From Marinobacter sediminum (GTDB taxonomy: Bacteria; Pseudomonadota; Gammaproteobacteria; Pseudomonadales; Oleiphilaceae): 64,000 nucleotides of DNA. A program made the translations under genes and the position numbers. Under the pieces are notes generated by a model. The model was given only the letters and a program-made list of their open reading frames with translations. It ran no database searches and had not been told where the DNA came from. The DNA is taken from the NCBI RefSeq assembly GCF_016820575.1, contig NZ_JAEMQH010000002.1:1366933-1430932 (forward strand). The letters run 5' to 3'. This document shows, in pieces, positions 1 through 9,005 of this stretch (position 1 is its first letter; each line of letters opens with the position of its first letter).

Positions 1-1056
1 TGAACGCATGCCAACACCCACGATGCTGACCTTGGCAATCTTGCTGTCGCCGCTGACTTCACGGGCACCCAGCTCATCTGCAACACCTTGCAGAACTTCC
101 TTCGCGCGTTTGAAATCGTTGCGATGCACGGTGAAGGTAAACGCGGTCTTATTATCTTCGCCCACATTCTGAACGATCATGTCTACTTCAATATTAGCAT
201 TACTCACCGGCTTCAGAATTCGAAGTGCACTCCCCGGCGTATCGGGAACGCCGGCAATGGTCAGTTTTGCTTCGTCGCGGTTAAAGGCGATGCCGGAAAC
301 AACCGGTTGCTCCATGGCGTTTTCATCCTCAAAAGTAATCAGGGTACCTTCACCTTCCTGGAAGCTGGAAAGAACCCGTAATGGAACGTTGTATTTGCCT
401 GCAAATTCGACTGACCGAATCTGGAGAACCTTGGACCCCAGACTCGCCATCTCAATCATTTCTTCAAAGGTGATGCGATCCAGGCGACGAGCGCTGTCGA
501 CCACACGGGGATCGGTGGTATATACACCGTCCACGTCCGTATAGATCTGGCATTCGTCTGCCTTCAGTGCAGCTGCCAGGGCAACGGCCGTGGTGTCTGA
601 CCCGCCACGACCAAGCGTAGTGATGTTGCCGCACTCATCAATGCCCTGAAACCCGGCCACGACCACAACCCGGCCTGCATCCAGGTCTTCCCGCATCCGC
701 TGCTCATCAATCTGCTTGATGCGCGCCTTGGTGTGGGTGCTGTCGGTAACGATCCGCACCTGGGAGCCGGTGTAAGAACGGGCGGAGCAATTGCGCTTCT
801 GCAATGCCATGGACAGCAGGGCAATGGTGACCTGCTCGCCGGTGGACACCAGCACATCCATTTCCCGGGGCGTCGGCTCCTCCATGATGCTGTTGGCCAG
901 ACCAATCAATCGGTTGGTCTCACCGCTCATGGCCGAGACCACAACCACTACATCGTGACCTTCCTTCCGGAAGCGGGCGACCTTATCTGCAACCGCTTCA
1001 ATACGCTCGGTTGTGCCAACCGACGTGCCACCAAATTTTTGAACCAACAGAGCCAT
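1..1056 (-). CDS. lysC: aspartate kinase (C-terminus cut by window edge)
   Basis: Cytosolic aspartate kinase phosphorylates L-aspartate with ATP, the entry step to lysine, threonine and methionine. The frame opens at an ATG at 1056 behind a purine-rich GGGAAAAA stretch and stays open for 352 codons to the window edge, so the end of the protein is missing (about 60 residues compared with Pseudomonas-type enzymes). The kinase motif KFGGTS lies at residues 7-12. The regulatory ACT region begins near residue 255 ([17 protein letters not shown]), so feedback inhibition is expected from the family. It lies downstream of alaS in the same direction across a 108-bp gap that contains two hairpins and a possible promoter of its own. 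Identification is secure; allosteric specificity cannot be read. Confidence 0.95.
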   Translation of the reverse strand, partial: MALLVQKFGGTSVGTTERIEAVADKVARFRKEGHDVVVVVSAMSGETNRLIGLANSIMEEPTPREMDVLVSTGEQVTIALLSMALQKRNCSARSYTGSQVRIVTDSTHTKARIKQIDEQRMREDLDAGRVVVVAGFQGIDECGNITTLGRGGSDTTAVALAAALKADECQIYTDVDGVYTTDPRVVDSARRLDRITFEEMIEMASLGSKVLQIRSVEFAGKYNVPLRVLSSFQEGEGTLITFEDENAMEQPVVSGIAFNRDEAKLTIAGVPDTPGSALRILKPVSNANIEVDMIVQNVGEDNKTAFTFTVHRNDFKRAKEVLQGVADELGAREVSGDSKIAKVSIVGVGMRS

Positions 1057-1088
1057 TTTTTTCCCAATATCCGAAACGGTGACTCACA

Positions 1089-1149
1089 GCGAGGCAGCGC
1101 CTCGCCAGTCGTAAGAGATCGTGGGCAGGAGTATACCCTCCTGACCCAC
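1089..1149 (-). promoter_or_regulatory. lysC leader: two palindromes and a possible -10
   Basis: The alaS-lysC gap holds two inverted repeats. One has arms at 1121-1131 and 1138-1149: an 11-bp stem with one bulged A (GTGGG-CAGGAG paired with CTCCTG-A-CCCAC). The other is a 6-bp stem, GCGAGG/CCTCGC, at 1089-1105. Read toward lysC, the loop of the first contains TATACT, a good -10 candidate with a weak TTGTGA 15 bp upstream. There is no T-run after either stem, so simple intrinsic termination is unlikely. This could be a promoter with an overlapping operator, or a structured leader. Confidence 0.4.
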
Positions 1150-1164
1150 CTCACAAACAGTTGC

Positions 1165-3795
1165 TTAAGCTATATTTTTCGCAATCCACTCAGGCACGCC
1201 GGCCAACGCATCCGCCAGCTTGCTCGGATCACTGCCACCACCTTGGGCCATATCAGGTCGGCCGCCGCCCTTGCCATCAACCTGGGCCGCCAGATGCTTC
1301 ATCAGGTCACCGGCCTTGATCTTGCCGGTGGCAGACTTGGTCACACCGGCCACCAGCGTGACCTTGCCGTCTTCCACACTGGCCAGCACAACCACGCCCT
1401 CACCCAGCTTGTTCTTAAGCTGATCGGCGGTTTCCATCAGGGCCTTGCGATCAGCACCTTCCATTTCGGAGGCCACTACTTTGAGACCCGCCACGTCGAC
1501 AGCGGAACCCGCCAGGTCACTACCGGCGGAGCTTGCCAGCTTGGCTTTGAGGGCATCCACTTCTTTCTCGAGCTGACGGCTGCGATCCAGGGTTTGCTGC
1601 ACTTTTTCAACGACCGTGTCACGAGTCGCCCGCACCAGGCCGGCAGTGTCGCGCAGAGTACGTTCAGTGCTGTCGACCCACTCCAGCGCGCCCATGCCAG
1701 TCACTGCTTCGATACGGCGAACGCCCGAGGAGATGCCGCTTTCAGAAGTGATGCGGAACAGGCCGATGTCACCGGTGCGACCAACGTGGGTGCCGCCGCA
1801 CAGTTCCACCGAGTAGTTGTCGGTGCCCATGCTCAGCACCCGCACGGTGTCACCGTATTTCTCACCGAACAGAGCCATGGCGCCTTTTTCCTGGGCCTGC
1901 TCCATATCCGTGATTTCGGTTTGCACCGGGGTGTTGTCGAGAATCAGCTCATTCACCTTGCGCTCAATCTCAGTCAGTTGCTCTGGTGTAACTGGCTCGA
2001 AGTGCGAGAAATCGAAACGCAGTTTGTCCGGATCCACCAGCGAGCCTTTCTGGTTAACGTGTTCACCGAGAATCTTGCGCAGTGCCGCGTGCAGCAGGTG
2101 CGTGGCGGAGTGATTGCGCTTGGTGCGCTCACGACGGGCGTGATCAATCCGCGCATCCACCTCCAGACCCGGGAACAGCTCACCTTCGATCAGCGTGCCT
2201 ACATGAAGGTGGTTCTCGCCTTCCTTGCGAGTGTCGGTAACCTTGAAGCGGCCACCGCTCCAGGTCAGCAGGCCGGTGTCACCCACCTGGCCGCCGGATT
2301 CCGCGTAGAACGGCGTGCGCTCCAGTACCACAACCGCTTCGTCACCCGCCTCGGCGTTCTTCTCTTCGCCACCGACAATCACGGTGCGAATGCGCTCGTG
2401 GCCATCAATGTTGTCGTAACCGGTGAATTCGGTCTTGCCTTCAAGCTTAAGCCCGGCGGCGTTGTAATCGATACCGAACTTACTCGCGGCACGGGCGCGG
2501 TCACGCTGGGCTTCCATGGCTTTCTCGTAGCCATCGTAATCCAGGGTCAGGCCACGCTCGCGGGCAATGTCGTTGGTCAGGTCGACCGGGAAACCGAAGG
2601 TGTCGTACAGAGTAAAGATGGTTTCGCCCGGAATCACGTCGCTTTTCAGTTCAGCGATGTCCTGCTCCAGCAGACGCAGGCCTTTGTCCAGAGTTTTGGC
2701 AAACTGCTCTTCCTCCTGCAGCAATACCTTTTCAATCTGCTTCAGGCTGCTGACCAGCTGCGGGTAAGCCTCGCCCATCAGGTCAGCCAGGGGCCCGGCG
2801 AGCTTGTAGAAAAACGGCTGGGTAGCGCCGAGCTTGTTGCCGTGGCGGGCAGCGCGACGGATGATGCGACGCAGTACAAAGCCCCGGCCTTCGTTGGAGG
2901 GCATAACGCCGTCGGAAATCAGGAAGGCGCAGGAACGGATGTGGTCGGCCACCACGCGCAGGCTGGCCTCGCTGGCATCCACACCACCGAGCACGTCAGA
3001 GGCTGCTTTCAGCAGGTTCTGGAACAGATCGATCTCGTAGTTGCTGTGTACGCCCTGCAGCACGGCGGTAATACGCTCCAGCCCCATGCCGGTGTCTACG
3101 GACGGCTTGGGCAGGTTCAGCATCTCGCCATCAGCGGTGCGGTTGTACTGCATGAAGACCACGTTCCAGATCTCGATATAGCGGTCGCCGTCTTCCTCGG
3201 GGCTACCCGGAGGCCCACCGGCCACATCCGGGCCATGGTCGTAGAAGATCTCGGTGCACGGGCCACAGGGGCCGGTGTCGCCCATCTGCCAGAAGTTGTC
3301 AGACGCGTAACGGGCACCCTTGTTGTCGCCAATGCGGACAATGCGGTCGGCCGGAACGCCGATTTCCTGGTTCCAGATATCAAAGGCTTCATCGTCTTCG
3401 GCGTAAACGGTCACCCACAACTTTTCCTTGGGCAGCTTCAGCCACTCATCACCGGTCAGGAAGGTCCAGGCGTAGTTGATCGCTTCGCGCTTGAAGTAGT
3501 CGCCAAAGCTGAAGTTGCCCAGCATTTCAAAGAAGGTGTGATGGCGCGCGGTGTAACCCACGTTTTCCAGGTCGTTGTGCTTGCCGCCGGCACGAACACA
3601 CTTCTGGGAGGTGGTGGCGCGGGTGTAGTCACGCTCTTCCCGGCCAAGGAATGCGTCCTTGAACTGGTTCATTCCCGCATTGGTAAACAGCAACGTGGGA
3701 TCGTCCGCCGGAACCAGCGAACTGCTTGAAACAATGGTGTGACCTTGCTGTTTGAAATATTCGAGAAATGCCTGTCGCAACTCAGCGGTTTTCAT
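1165..3795 (-). CDS. alaS: alanyl-tRNA synthetase
   Basis: Class II aminoacyl-tRNA synthetase that charges tRNA-Ala and edits mischarged Ser and Gly. The ATG at 3795 gives 876 residues starting [14 protein letters not shown], the length of the E. coli enzyme. The frame stays open upstream to 3999, but that would run through the promoter region. The N-terminal catalytic domain includes [16 protein letters not shown]. The editing-domain metal ligands are visible as HSATHLLH (about residue 565) and CGGTH (about 665), and a C-Ala domain follows. It is divergent from the RDD gene and followed by lysC. The promoter region carries a perfect palindrome around the -10, resembling the E. coli autoregulatory site. 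Confidence 0.97.
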   Translation of the reverse strand: MKTAELRQAFLEYFKQQGHTIVSSSSLVPADDPTLLFTNAGMNQFKDAFLGREERDYTRATTSQKCVRAGGKHNDLENVGYTARHHTFFEMLGNFSFGDYFKREAINYAWTFLTGDEWLKLPKEKLWVTVYAEDDEAFDIWNQEIGVPADRIVRIGDNKGARYASDNFWQMGDTGPCGPCTEIFYDHGPDVAGGPPGSPEEDGDRYIEIWNVVFMQYNRTADGEMLNLPKPSVDTGMGLERITAVLQGVHSNYEIDLFQNLLKAASDVLGGVDASEASLRVVADHIRSCAFLISDGVMPSNEGRGFVLRRIIRRAARHGNKLGATQPFFYKLAGPLADLMGEAYPQLVSSLKQIEKVLLQEEEQFAKTLDKGLRLLEQDIAELKSDVIPGETIFTLYDTFGFPVDLTNDIARERGLTLDYDGYEKAMEAQRDRARAASKFGIDYNAAGLKLEGKTEFTGYDNIDGHERIRTVIVGGEEKNAEAGDEAVVVLERTPFYAESGGQVGDTGLLTWSGGRFKVTDTRKEGENHLHVGTLIEGELFPGLEVDARIDHARRERTKRNHSATHLLHAALRKILGEHVNQKGSLVDPDKLRFDFSHFEPVTPEQLTEIERKVNELILDNTPVQTEITDMEQAQEKGAMALFGEKYGDTVRVLSMGTDNYSVELCGGTHVGRTGDIGLFRITSESGISSGVRRIEAVTGMGALEWVDSTERTLRDTAGLVRATRDTVVEKVQQTLDRSRQLEKEVDALKAKLASSAGSDLAGSAVDVAGLKVVASEMEGADRKALMETADQLKNKLGEGVVVLASVEDGKVTLVAGVTKSATGKIKAGDLMKHLAAQVDGKGGGRPDMAQGGGSDPSKLADALAGVPEWIAKNIA

Positions 3796-3866
3796 AGCCC
3801 TTTGATACCTTTCCAGAAACTTGCCGTAAATCCGGCGCGTCCGCGATTGAATACGAATACTTACAT

Positions 3867-3897
3867 GCGTGTGCAAATCGGCTACTCTAGCACACGC
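3867..3897 (-). promoter_or_regulatory. alaS promoter flanked by an 8-bp perfect palindrome
   Basis: On the alaS strand the order is GCGTGTGC, then TAGAGT (a 4/6 match to the sigma70 -10), nine bases, then GCACACGC. The arms (3867-3874 and 3890-3897) are exact reverse complements and bracket the -10 and the likely start point. The -35 is weak. E. coli AlaRS is known to repress its own gene by binding a palindrome around its transcription start, so the same logic is inferred here. Confidence 0.55.
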
Positions 3898-3935
3898 CGA
3901 GAACGGGAAAAACGTGAAACCGCACAGGAGACCCC

Positions 3936-4469
3936 ATGCCCCGACGCTTCCATGATGCCGAAGAACTGTTGCCACCGGCCACCTTTCTGAAGCGTGCACT
4001 AGCCATTATCTATGACGGCCTGATCAGTATCGCGGTTCTGCTCGTGGCGACCTGGATTTACACCATGATTGGCGGCTGGATTACCGGCTGGGACAAGTTT
4101 GAGTCGATGGCGGAAGCGGGACAGCTGTCCGGAGATCCCGGTCTCACCTTTGCCCTGTTCCTGACCCTGTACCTGTTCTTCGCGTATTTCTGGACTCGCA
4201 TCGGCCAGACACTGGGCATGCAGGTCTGGCGCATCCGCATCGAGAATCTGGACGGCACCTCAGTGAGCTGGAGCCAGGCTCTTCGCCGCTATGTGACCGC
4301 AGCCGCGGTGGTCTTTCTGACCTTGCTGGCAAGCTACTATGTCGGCGCGATCACCCTGATCATTACCCTGCCCGCCTTGCTCGCCCTGTTCTTCCCGATC
4401 AATGGCCTGTCAGTCACCGATCGCCTGTCCGGCAGCGTGGTGGTGCAGGTTCCGAAAGAAAGCACATAA
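3936..4469 (+). CDS. RDD-family inner-membrane protein
   Basis: A 177-residue RDD-family protein. It has the typical [13 protein letters not shown] opening (R and D of the family signature), a hydrophobic segment at about residues 25-45, a second after [18 protein letters not shown], the [12 protein letters not shown] turn, and a final hydrophobic stretch at about 125-160. AGGAG lies 5 bp before the ATG. It is divergent from alaS over a 140-bp shared regulatory region and convergent with lptG, whose stop is 15 bp away. RDD proteins are mostly uncharacterised; some have been linked to ion exchange. No function is claimed beyond membrane location. Confidence 0.85.
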   Translation: MPRRFHDAEELLPPATFLKRALAIIYDGLISIAVLLVATWIYTMIGGWITGWDKFESMAEAGQLSGDPGLTFALFLTLYLFFAYFWTRIGQTLGMQVWRIRIENLDGTSVSWSQALRRYVTAAAVVFLTLLASYYVGAITLIITLPALLALFFPINGLSVTDRLSGSVVVQVPKEST

Positions 4470-4484
4470 CCGCCAGCAGCTCGA

Positions 4485-5546
4485 CTAACCGGCCCGGCGC
4501 ATCAGGATGGCGCCGGCCGCCGCGCTGATGGCAATCGGGATCAGCACCGCCAGCATCGGGTTAAAGCCATACACCAGGCTCATCGGCCCGAGCAGATCCT
4601 GCATGTACTTGAACAGCAGGCCCACCAGCAAACCGGTGAACACCCGGAACCCCATGGTCACCGACCGCAGCGGGCCGAAAATAAAGGAAATCGCCACCAG
4701 CACCATCACCCCGGTTCCCAGCGGCATCAGGGTCTTTTTCCAGAATGCCAGCCAGTACCGCGACGCGCTCAGGTCCTGCTCTTCCAGATAGCTGGCGTAG
4801 GTGTACAGGCCAGACATCGAGAGATTCTCCGGTTTTACGATCAGCACGCTCAGCACCTGGGGCGAGAGCCCAGTCTCCCAACGCATGGACTGCTCGGTTT
4901 CCAGCTCTGTTCCTTCCTTTTCAATCAGCGTTCGGCGAACATCCTCCAGGCGCCAGTGATCACCCTGAAAAATACCGCGCTTGGCGAAACTGGCCGATTT
5001 CAGCTCCCGCGCCTCGTTGAACCGGAACAGTGACACGCCGTGCAGCACGCCATTGGGCTGCACGGCGTTCAGATGAATAAAGACATCGCCTTCCCGGTGC
5101 CATAACCCTTCCGCCGAAGCGACATTGCTGCCGGCACCGAGAGCCACCGCTTTCTCGCTCTGGGCAAGGCGTTCAGCCGGCGGCGCCACGTATTCGCCGA
5201 TCAGCACACCCAGAACAACAACCACCAAAGCCGGCTTCATGGCCGACCAGACGATGCGTTTCAGTGAAACACCAGCGGCGCGGATGACCGTCAGTTCAGA
5301 CGAACTGGCCATGGAGCCAAGCCCCACCAGGCAGCCCATAAAGGCGCCCAGCGGCAGATAATCGTAGATACGCCGCGGCAAGGTCAGGGCCACGTACCAG
5401 AGCGCTTCCAGGGTCTGGTAGTTGTTGCGGGTGTCTTCCAGCTCAGCGATGAACCCGAAGATCAGGTCCAGCGACAACACCACCACCATAACCAGAAACA
5501 TGGCACCGCCAACGGTGCGCATGACATAACCGTCAATCCTACGCAT
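4485..5546 (-). CDS. lptG: LPS export permease LptG
   Basis: Inner-membrane permease of the LptB2FGC machine that extracts lipopolysaccharide from the inner membrane and pushes it onto the Lpt bridge. It has 353 residues (E. coli 360). Three N-terminal membrane segments begin at about residue 12, a periplasmic beta-jellyroll spans about 110-265, and three C-terminal membrane segments follow (for example PLGTGVMVLVAISFIFGPLR). The start MRRIDGYVMRTVGG is typical. It overlaps the end of lptF by 8 bp, so the two are translationally coupled. LptB and LptC are not in the window. Confidence 0.95.
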   Translation of the reverse strand: MRRIDGYVMRTVGGAMFLVMVVVLSLDLIFGFIAELEDTRNNYQTLEALWYVALTLPRRIYDYLPLGAFMGCLVGLGSMASSSELTVIRAAGVSLKRIVWSAMKPALVVVVLGVLIGEYVAPPAERLAQSEKAVALGAGSNVASAEGLWHREGDVFIHLNAVQPNGVLHGVSLFRFNEARELKSASFAKRGIFQGDHWRLEDVRRTLIEKEGTELETEQSMRWETGLSPQVLSVLIVKPENLSMSGLYTYASYLEEQDLSASRYWLAFWKKTLMPLGTGVMVLVAISFIFGPLRSVTMGFRVFTGLLVGLLFKYMQDLLGPMSLVYGFNPMLAVLIPIAISAAAGAILMRRAG

Positions 5547-6642
5547 GGGTACGCGCCTCCTTCAGTGCCCTGCGCTTATGCAGCCACGCCGGCCCGAATT
5601 GCAGCCAGAGCCCAAACGCCAGGAACAGCGCGTGCACCCAGAGCATCCCGATCCACTCCGGCACCTTGCCATCGGCGAGGGCATCGCGGGCAACGATCAG
5701 AAGACCCAGGTAGGTGATGTACACCAGCATCGCCGGCAGCAGGTGAAAGAACCGGCCCTGGCGTGGATTAACCCGGCTCAGACGAACCGCCAGCAGGGTC
5801 ACGATGGGCACAATCAATGGCAACGAGAAGCGCCAGTGCAGGAGCGCACGATCCTCAAGGTTGTCCGACTTCATCAGGGCCAGGGTGCTGAGCCCTTCCT
5901 CCAGCTCTCGGGTGCCTTTTTCCCCGCTCTCGATTTTAAGACCGTAGGCTTCGAAGCCGGTGACGTTGTAATCCAGCCGGCCGGGCTCGCCGTTAAAACG
6001 GCCCCCTTCTTCCAGAATCAGAAACCGGCTGCCGGTCTCGCCATCGATCAGCTGGGATCCGGAATTGGCGGTGAAGATGGTGATGCCCTCGCCATCCTTG
6101 CCGTACTCCGCAATGAATACGCCGCGCAGCTCCCGCTTGTCGTCGCTGAGTCCTTCGGTATAGGTCACACGGTTACCGGCACTGAAATCCTGAAAACGAC
6201 CGGGCGCCAGCATTTCAAATTCGGTGGCCTGGCGCTGCTCGTTGAAGATCTGCTCCACCTGCTTCATGCCCCAGGGCGATACATACAGACTCATGACTCC
6301 GACCACGACCATCACCGGCAGGCTGCCGAGCAGCGTTTTGGTCAGCAGTTGCCGGTCACTCACACCACAGGCGAACAGCACCGTCATTTCGCTTTCGAGG
6401 TACATGCGCCCGTACGCCAGCAGAATGCCGATGAACAGGCCCAGCGGCAGGATCAGTTCAAGGAAGCCGGGAAAGCGGAACGCCATAATCGAGAACAGCA
6501 CATCGGCCGCAATCTCGCCTTCCGCGGCGCTGCCCAGGTACTTCAGGAACCGGCCGCTCATGAACACCAGCAACAGAATGCCGGAGACGGCCACCATACT
6601 GATCATCACCTGGCGAATTAGATAACGGAAAATAATGGTCAA
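5539..6642 (-). CDS. lptF: LPS export permease LptF
   Basis: Partner permease of LptG in the LPS transporter. At 367 residues it matches the family (E. coli 366). It begins MTIIFRYLIRQVMISMV, followed by three membrane helices with the conserved ILPLGLFIGILLAYGR stretch, a periplasmic domain at about residues 120-270, and three final helices ending in the WLHKRR region. It is the first gene of lptFG and divergent from pepA. A TAGAAT -10 candidate lies on its strand at 6697-6702, and an 11-bp tandem repeat lies about 70-100 bp further upstream. Confidence 0.95.
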   Translation of the reverse strand: MTIIFRYLIRQVMISMVAVSGILLLVFMSGRFLKYLGSAAEGEIAADVLFSIMAFRFPGFLELILPLGLFIGILLAYGRMYLESEMTVLFACGVSDRQLLTKTLLGSLPVMVVVGVMSLYVSPWGMKQVEQIFNEQRQATEFEMLAPGRFQDFSAGNRVTYTEGLSDDKRELRGVFIAEYGKDGEGITIFTANSGSQLIDGETGSRFLILEEGGRFNGEPGRLDYNVTGFEAYGLKIESGEKGTRELEEGLSTLALMKSDNLEDRALLHWRFSLPLIVPIVTLLAVRLSRVNPRQGRFFHLLPAMLVYITYLGLLIVARDALADGKVPEWIGMLWVHALFLAFGLWLQFGPAWLHKRRALKEARTHA

Positions 6643-6770
6643 AAGGATCTCTCTGCCGGTGCCGGTAAATCATGGAGGAAACAGGTAACTGCGCGTATTC
6701 TATGTAACCTTCGGGCCGAATGACAGAGCCGGGACCATACGGACAATCCTGGCGCTTGGCTCTCGCCCAA

Positions 6771-6803
6771 CTCTCACGCATCTCTCACGCATCTCTCACG
6801 TAA
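6771..6803. repeat. three 11-bp direct repeats between lptF and pepA
   Basis: CTCTCACGCAT occurs at 6771-6781 and 6782-6792, followed by the degenerate CTCTCACGTAA at 6793-6803. The 11-bp period is about one helical turn. The repeats sit 70-100 bp upstream of the lptF -10 candidate and about 40 bp upstream of the pepA -10, where an activator or repressor would bind. No known operator is recognised. Confidence 0.6.
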
Positions 6804-6841
6804 GTAGCCCCACGGCTTGATAAATCCGCGGCCAGCCCCAA

Positions 6842-6850
6842 TGCTAGACT
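6842..6850 (+). promoter_or_regulatory. pepA promoter, extended -10
   Basis: TGC-TAGACT is an extended -10 (TGn plus a 4/6 match to TATAAT). It lies 62 bp upstream of the pepA ATG. No convincing -35 is seen at 17 bp, which extended -10 promoters tolerate. Confidence 0.45.
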
Positions 6851-6911
6851 AGATCGGAAATCGCTTCCGCCCTCGGCGGTGAGTTCTTCAAAAGAATCAA
6901 CAGGAGTTGCC

Positions 6912-8405
6912 ATGAATTTCAGCCTGAGCAGTAAAGCCATTGCCAGCACCAAAGCCGACTGTCTTGTTATTGGCCTGCCCGAAAAAGGCACCTGGCCAGA
7001 ATCCACGACTCAGGCCGATGAAGCGCTGGACGGGTTGATCAAGACACTCCAGAAGAACGGCGACATCAGTGGCAAAAACGCCACCACCCGTACCGTACCG
7101 TTGAGCAACCAGCCCTGGAGCCGGGTTGTGGTTGTGGGCACCGGCAATGACAGCGAGCGCACCCAGGCCACCTACCGCAAGGCCCTGATTGCCATGGTCG
7201 GCGCTCTGAAAGACGGCCCCTCCAAATCCGCGCTGATCACGCTGACCGACACCGCCGTAACCGGCACCGACGCCGTCAGTTCGGAAGAGGCTCGCCTCAA
7301 CCTGATCGGTCGCACCCTGGAAGAACAGCTCTACACCTTCCACGACTACAAGAGCGACAAGCCGGCCGCGCGCAAGCTCAACAAGCTTGTGGTTACCGCC
7401 TCCGGCAGCGGCAAGGGCCTGAAAGACGCCTTCAATCTGGGTCTGGCGACCGGTCGCGGCATGAACTTTACCCGCGATTTGGGCAACACCCCGCCCAACA
7501 TCTGTCACCCGGAATATCTGGCCCAGCAAGCGAAGCGGATGGCCAAAGAGAACGACTGCATCAAGACCGAAGTGCTCGACGAAAAGCAGATGGAAAAGAT
7601 GGGCATGAACACCATCCTTGCCGTCGGCAAGGGCAGCACCCAGCCGCCGCGCCTGATCGTGATGGAATATCGCGGCGGCAACCCGAAGGACAAACCGTAC
7701 GTGCTGGTCGGTAAAGGCATCACCTTTGACACCGGCGGCATCAGCTTGAAGCCGGGCGCCGGCATGGACGAGATGAAGTACGACATGGGCGGCTCTGCCA
7801 GTGTTTTTGGCACCATGCAGGTCCTGGCGGAAACCCAACCCAAGATCAACGTGGTTGCGGTAATCGCGGCCGCTGAAAACATGCCGGACGGTGGCGCCTG
7901 CCGCCCGGGTGACATCGTCACCACCCTGTCGGGCCAGACCGTCGAGATTCTGAACACCGATGCCGAAGGCCGCCTGGTTCTGTGCGACGCCCTCACCTAC
8001 GTCAAGAAGTTCGATCCGGAAGCGGTGATCGACATGGCCACCCTGACCGGCGCCTGCATCATTGCCCTGGGCCACCACGCCTCCGGCCTGCTTGCCAACA
8101 ACGACGAACTGGCGAATGAGCTGCTGGCCGCCGGTGAACGCTCCGACGACCGCGCCTGGCGCCTGCCGCTGTGGGACGATTACCAGAGCCAGCTGGACAG
8201 CAACTTCGCCGACATGCAGAACATCGGTGATCGCTCCGCCGGTACCATCACCGCAGCGTGCTTCCTGTCCCGCTTCGCCAAGGAATACCGCTGGGCGCAC
8301 CTGGATATCGCCGGTACTGCCTGGCATTCCGGCAAGGCCAAAGGCGCCTCCGGTCGCCCGGTACCCCTGCTGGTTAACTACCTGATGTCTCATGTCGGCA
8401 AATAA
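6912..8405 (+). CDS. pepA: cytosol (leucyl) aminopeptidase
   Basis: M17-family leucyl aminopeptidase: a hexameric two-metal exopeptidase that removes N-terminal residues and, in E. coli, doubles as a DNA-binding factor in Xer recombination and carAB control. The ATG at 6912 follows AGGAG at 6902-6906 and gives 497 residues (E. coli 503). The upstream in-frame ATG at 6879 lacks this spacing. The metal and catalytic motifs are VGKGITFDTGGISLKPG (K near 268) and the family signature NTDAEGRL (near 348). It overlaps holC by 14 bp and heads the pepA-holC-valS order. Whether the DNA-binding role is kept is unknown. Confidence 0.96.
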   Translation: MNFSLSSKAIASTKADCLVIGLPEKGTWPESTTQADEALDGLIKTLQKNGDISGKNATTRTVPLSNQPWSRVVVVGTGNDSERTQATYRKALIAMVGALKDGPSKSALITLTDTAVTGTDAVSSEEARLNLIGRTLEEQLYTFHDYKSDKPAARKLNKLVVTASGSGKGLKDAFNLGLATGRGMNFTRDLGNTPPNICHPEYLAQQAKRMAKENDCIKTEVLDEKQMEKMGMNTILAVGKGSTQPPRLIVMEYRGGNPKDKPYVLVGKGITFDTGGISLKPGAGMDEMKYDMGGSASVFGTMQVLAETQPKINVVAVIAAAENMPDGGACRPGDIVTTLSGQTVEILNTDAEGRLVLCDALTYVKKFDPEAVIDMATLTGACIIALGHHASGLLANNDELANELLAAGERSDDRAWRLPLWDDYQSQLDSNFADMQNIGDRSAGTITAACFLSRFAKEYRWAHLDIAGTAWHSGKAKGASGRPVPLLVNYLMSHVGK

Positions 8406-8919
8406 CACCGACGGACACCCGGAGCCGGGCAGCACCGCTGCCTCGGCTCCCGGCCAAAAAGGAACCGGACAGAGCGACGCCAATCAACGCTATTGGTTCC
8501 ACATCCTGGCCCAGAACACGCCCGCTGCCCGCAACCTGCACGCCGCCAAACTGGTGGACAAGGCCTGGCAACAAGGCGATCGCGTCTGCGTGGTGTGCGA
8601 TACCATGCAGCAGGCTCAAGAACTGGACGACCTGCTCTGGAACTTCAGCCCGGATGCGTTCATCCCGCACAGCTTAGTGCCCGATTCCGCCACCACCTGT
8701 TCCGAGCCCGTTGGCATCCTCCTGTGCCCACCCGTGGCCGAGGACTGGGACACCGTGGTCATATTGTCGGCCACCCTGCCGGCCGACGCCGACCGTTTCA
8801 AACGGCTTGCCCTGGTCGCCCATAACGACCCCGCGGTTCTGAACCAGGCACGATCACACTTTAAGCAGCTCCGGGCCCTCGGTATCGAACCGAAAGTCCA
8901 CGATCAACGAAAGCGCTGA
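8392..8919 (+). CDS. holC: DNA polymerase III chi subunit
   Basis: Chi links the clamp-loader complex (through psi) to SSB on lagging-strand DNA. The protein has 175 residues, longer than E. coli chi (147) because of a low-complexity N-terminal extension of about 30 residues (MSANNTDGHPEPGSTAAS). The chi core follows: RYWFHILAQN, HAAKLVDKAWQQGDRVCVVC, LDDLLWNFSPDAFIPHSL, and PVGILLCPP. The start overlaps the last 14 bases of pepA. The extension may reflect an upstream start choice, since no internal ATG precedes the core. The valS promoter lies just downstream. Confidence 0.9.
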   Translation: MSANNTDGHPEPGSTAASAPGQKGTGQSDANQRYWFHILAQNTPAARNLHAAKLVDKAWQQGDRVCVVCDTMQQAQELDDLLWNFSPDAFIPHSLVPDSATTCSEPVGILLCPPVAEDWDTVVILSATLPADADRFKRLALVAHNDPAVLNQARSHFKQLRALGIEPKVHDQRKR

Positions 8920-8945
8920 GGTTCGCCGCAAACAAGGCGAGCATG

Positions 8946-8951
8946 TATAAT
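8946..8951 (+). promoter_or_regulatory. valS -10 box
   Basis: A perfect TATAAT lies 54 bp before the valS ATG and downstream of the holC stop. The matching -35 (around 8923-8928) is poor. It suggests valS can be transcribed apart from pepA-holC. Confidence 0.4.
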
Positions 8952-9005
8952 CGTGCGTCCTGAATTTTCCCTTGCGAACTAACCAACGGTCACCTGCAGA
9001 ATCCC

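Noticed and set aside
733-3729. 998-codon open frame on the plus strand
   Set aside because: Fully antisense to lysC/alaS, which have clear family motifs; such long mirror frames are common in GC-rich coding DNA. No ribosome site or recognisable domain.
6771-6803. CRISPR-like array
   Set aside because: Repeats are only 11 bp, directly adjacent without spacers, and no cas gene is present.
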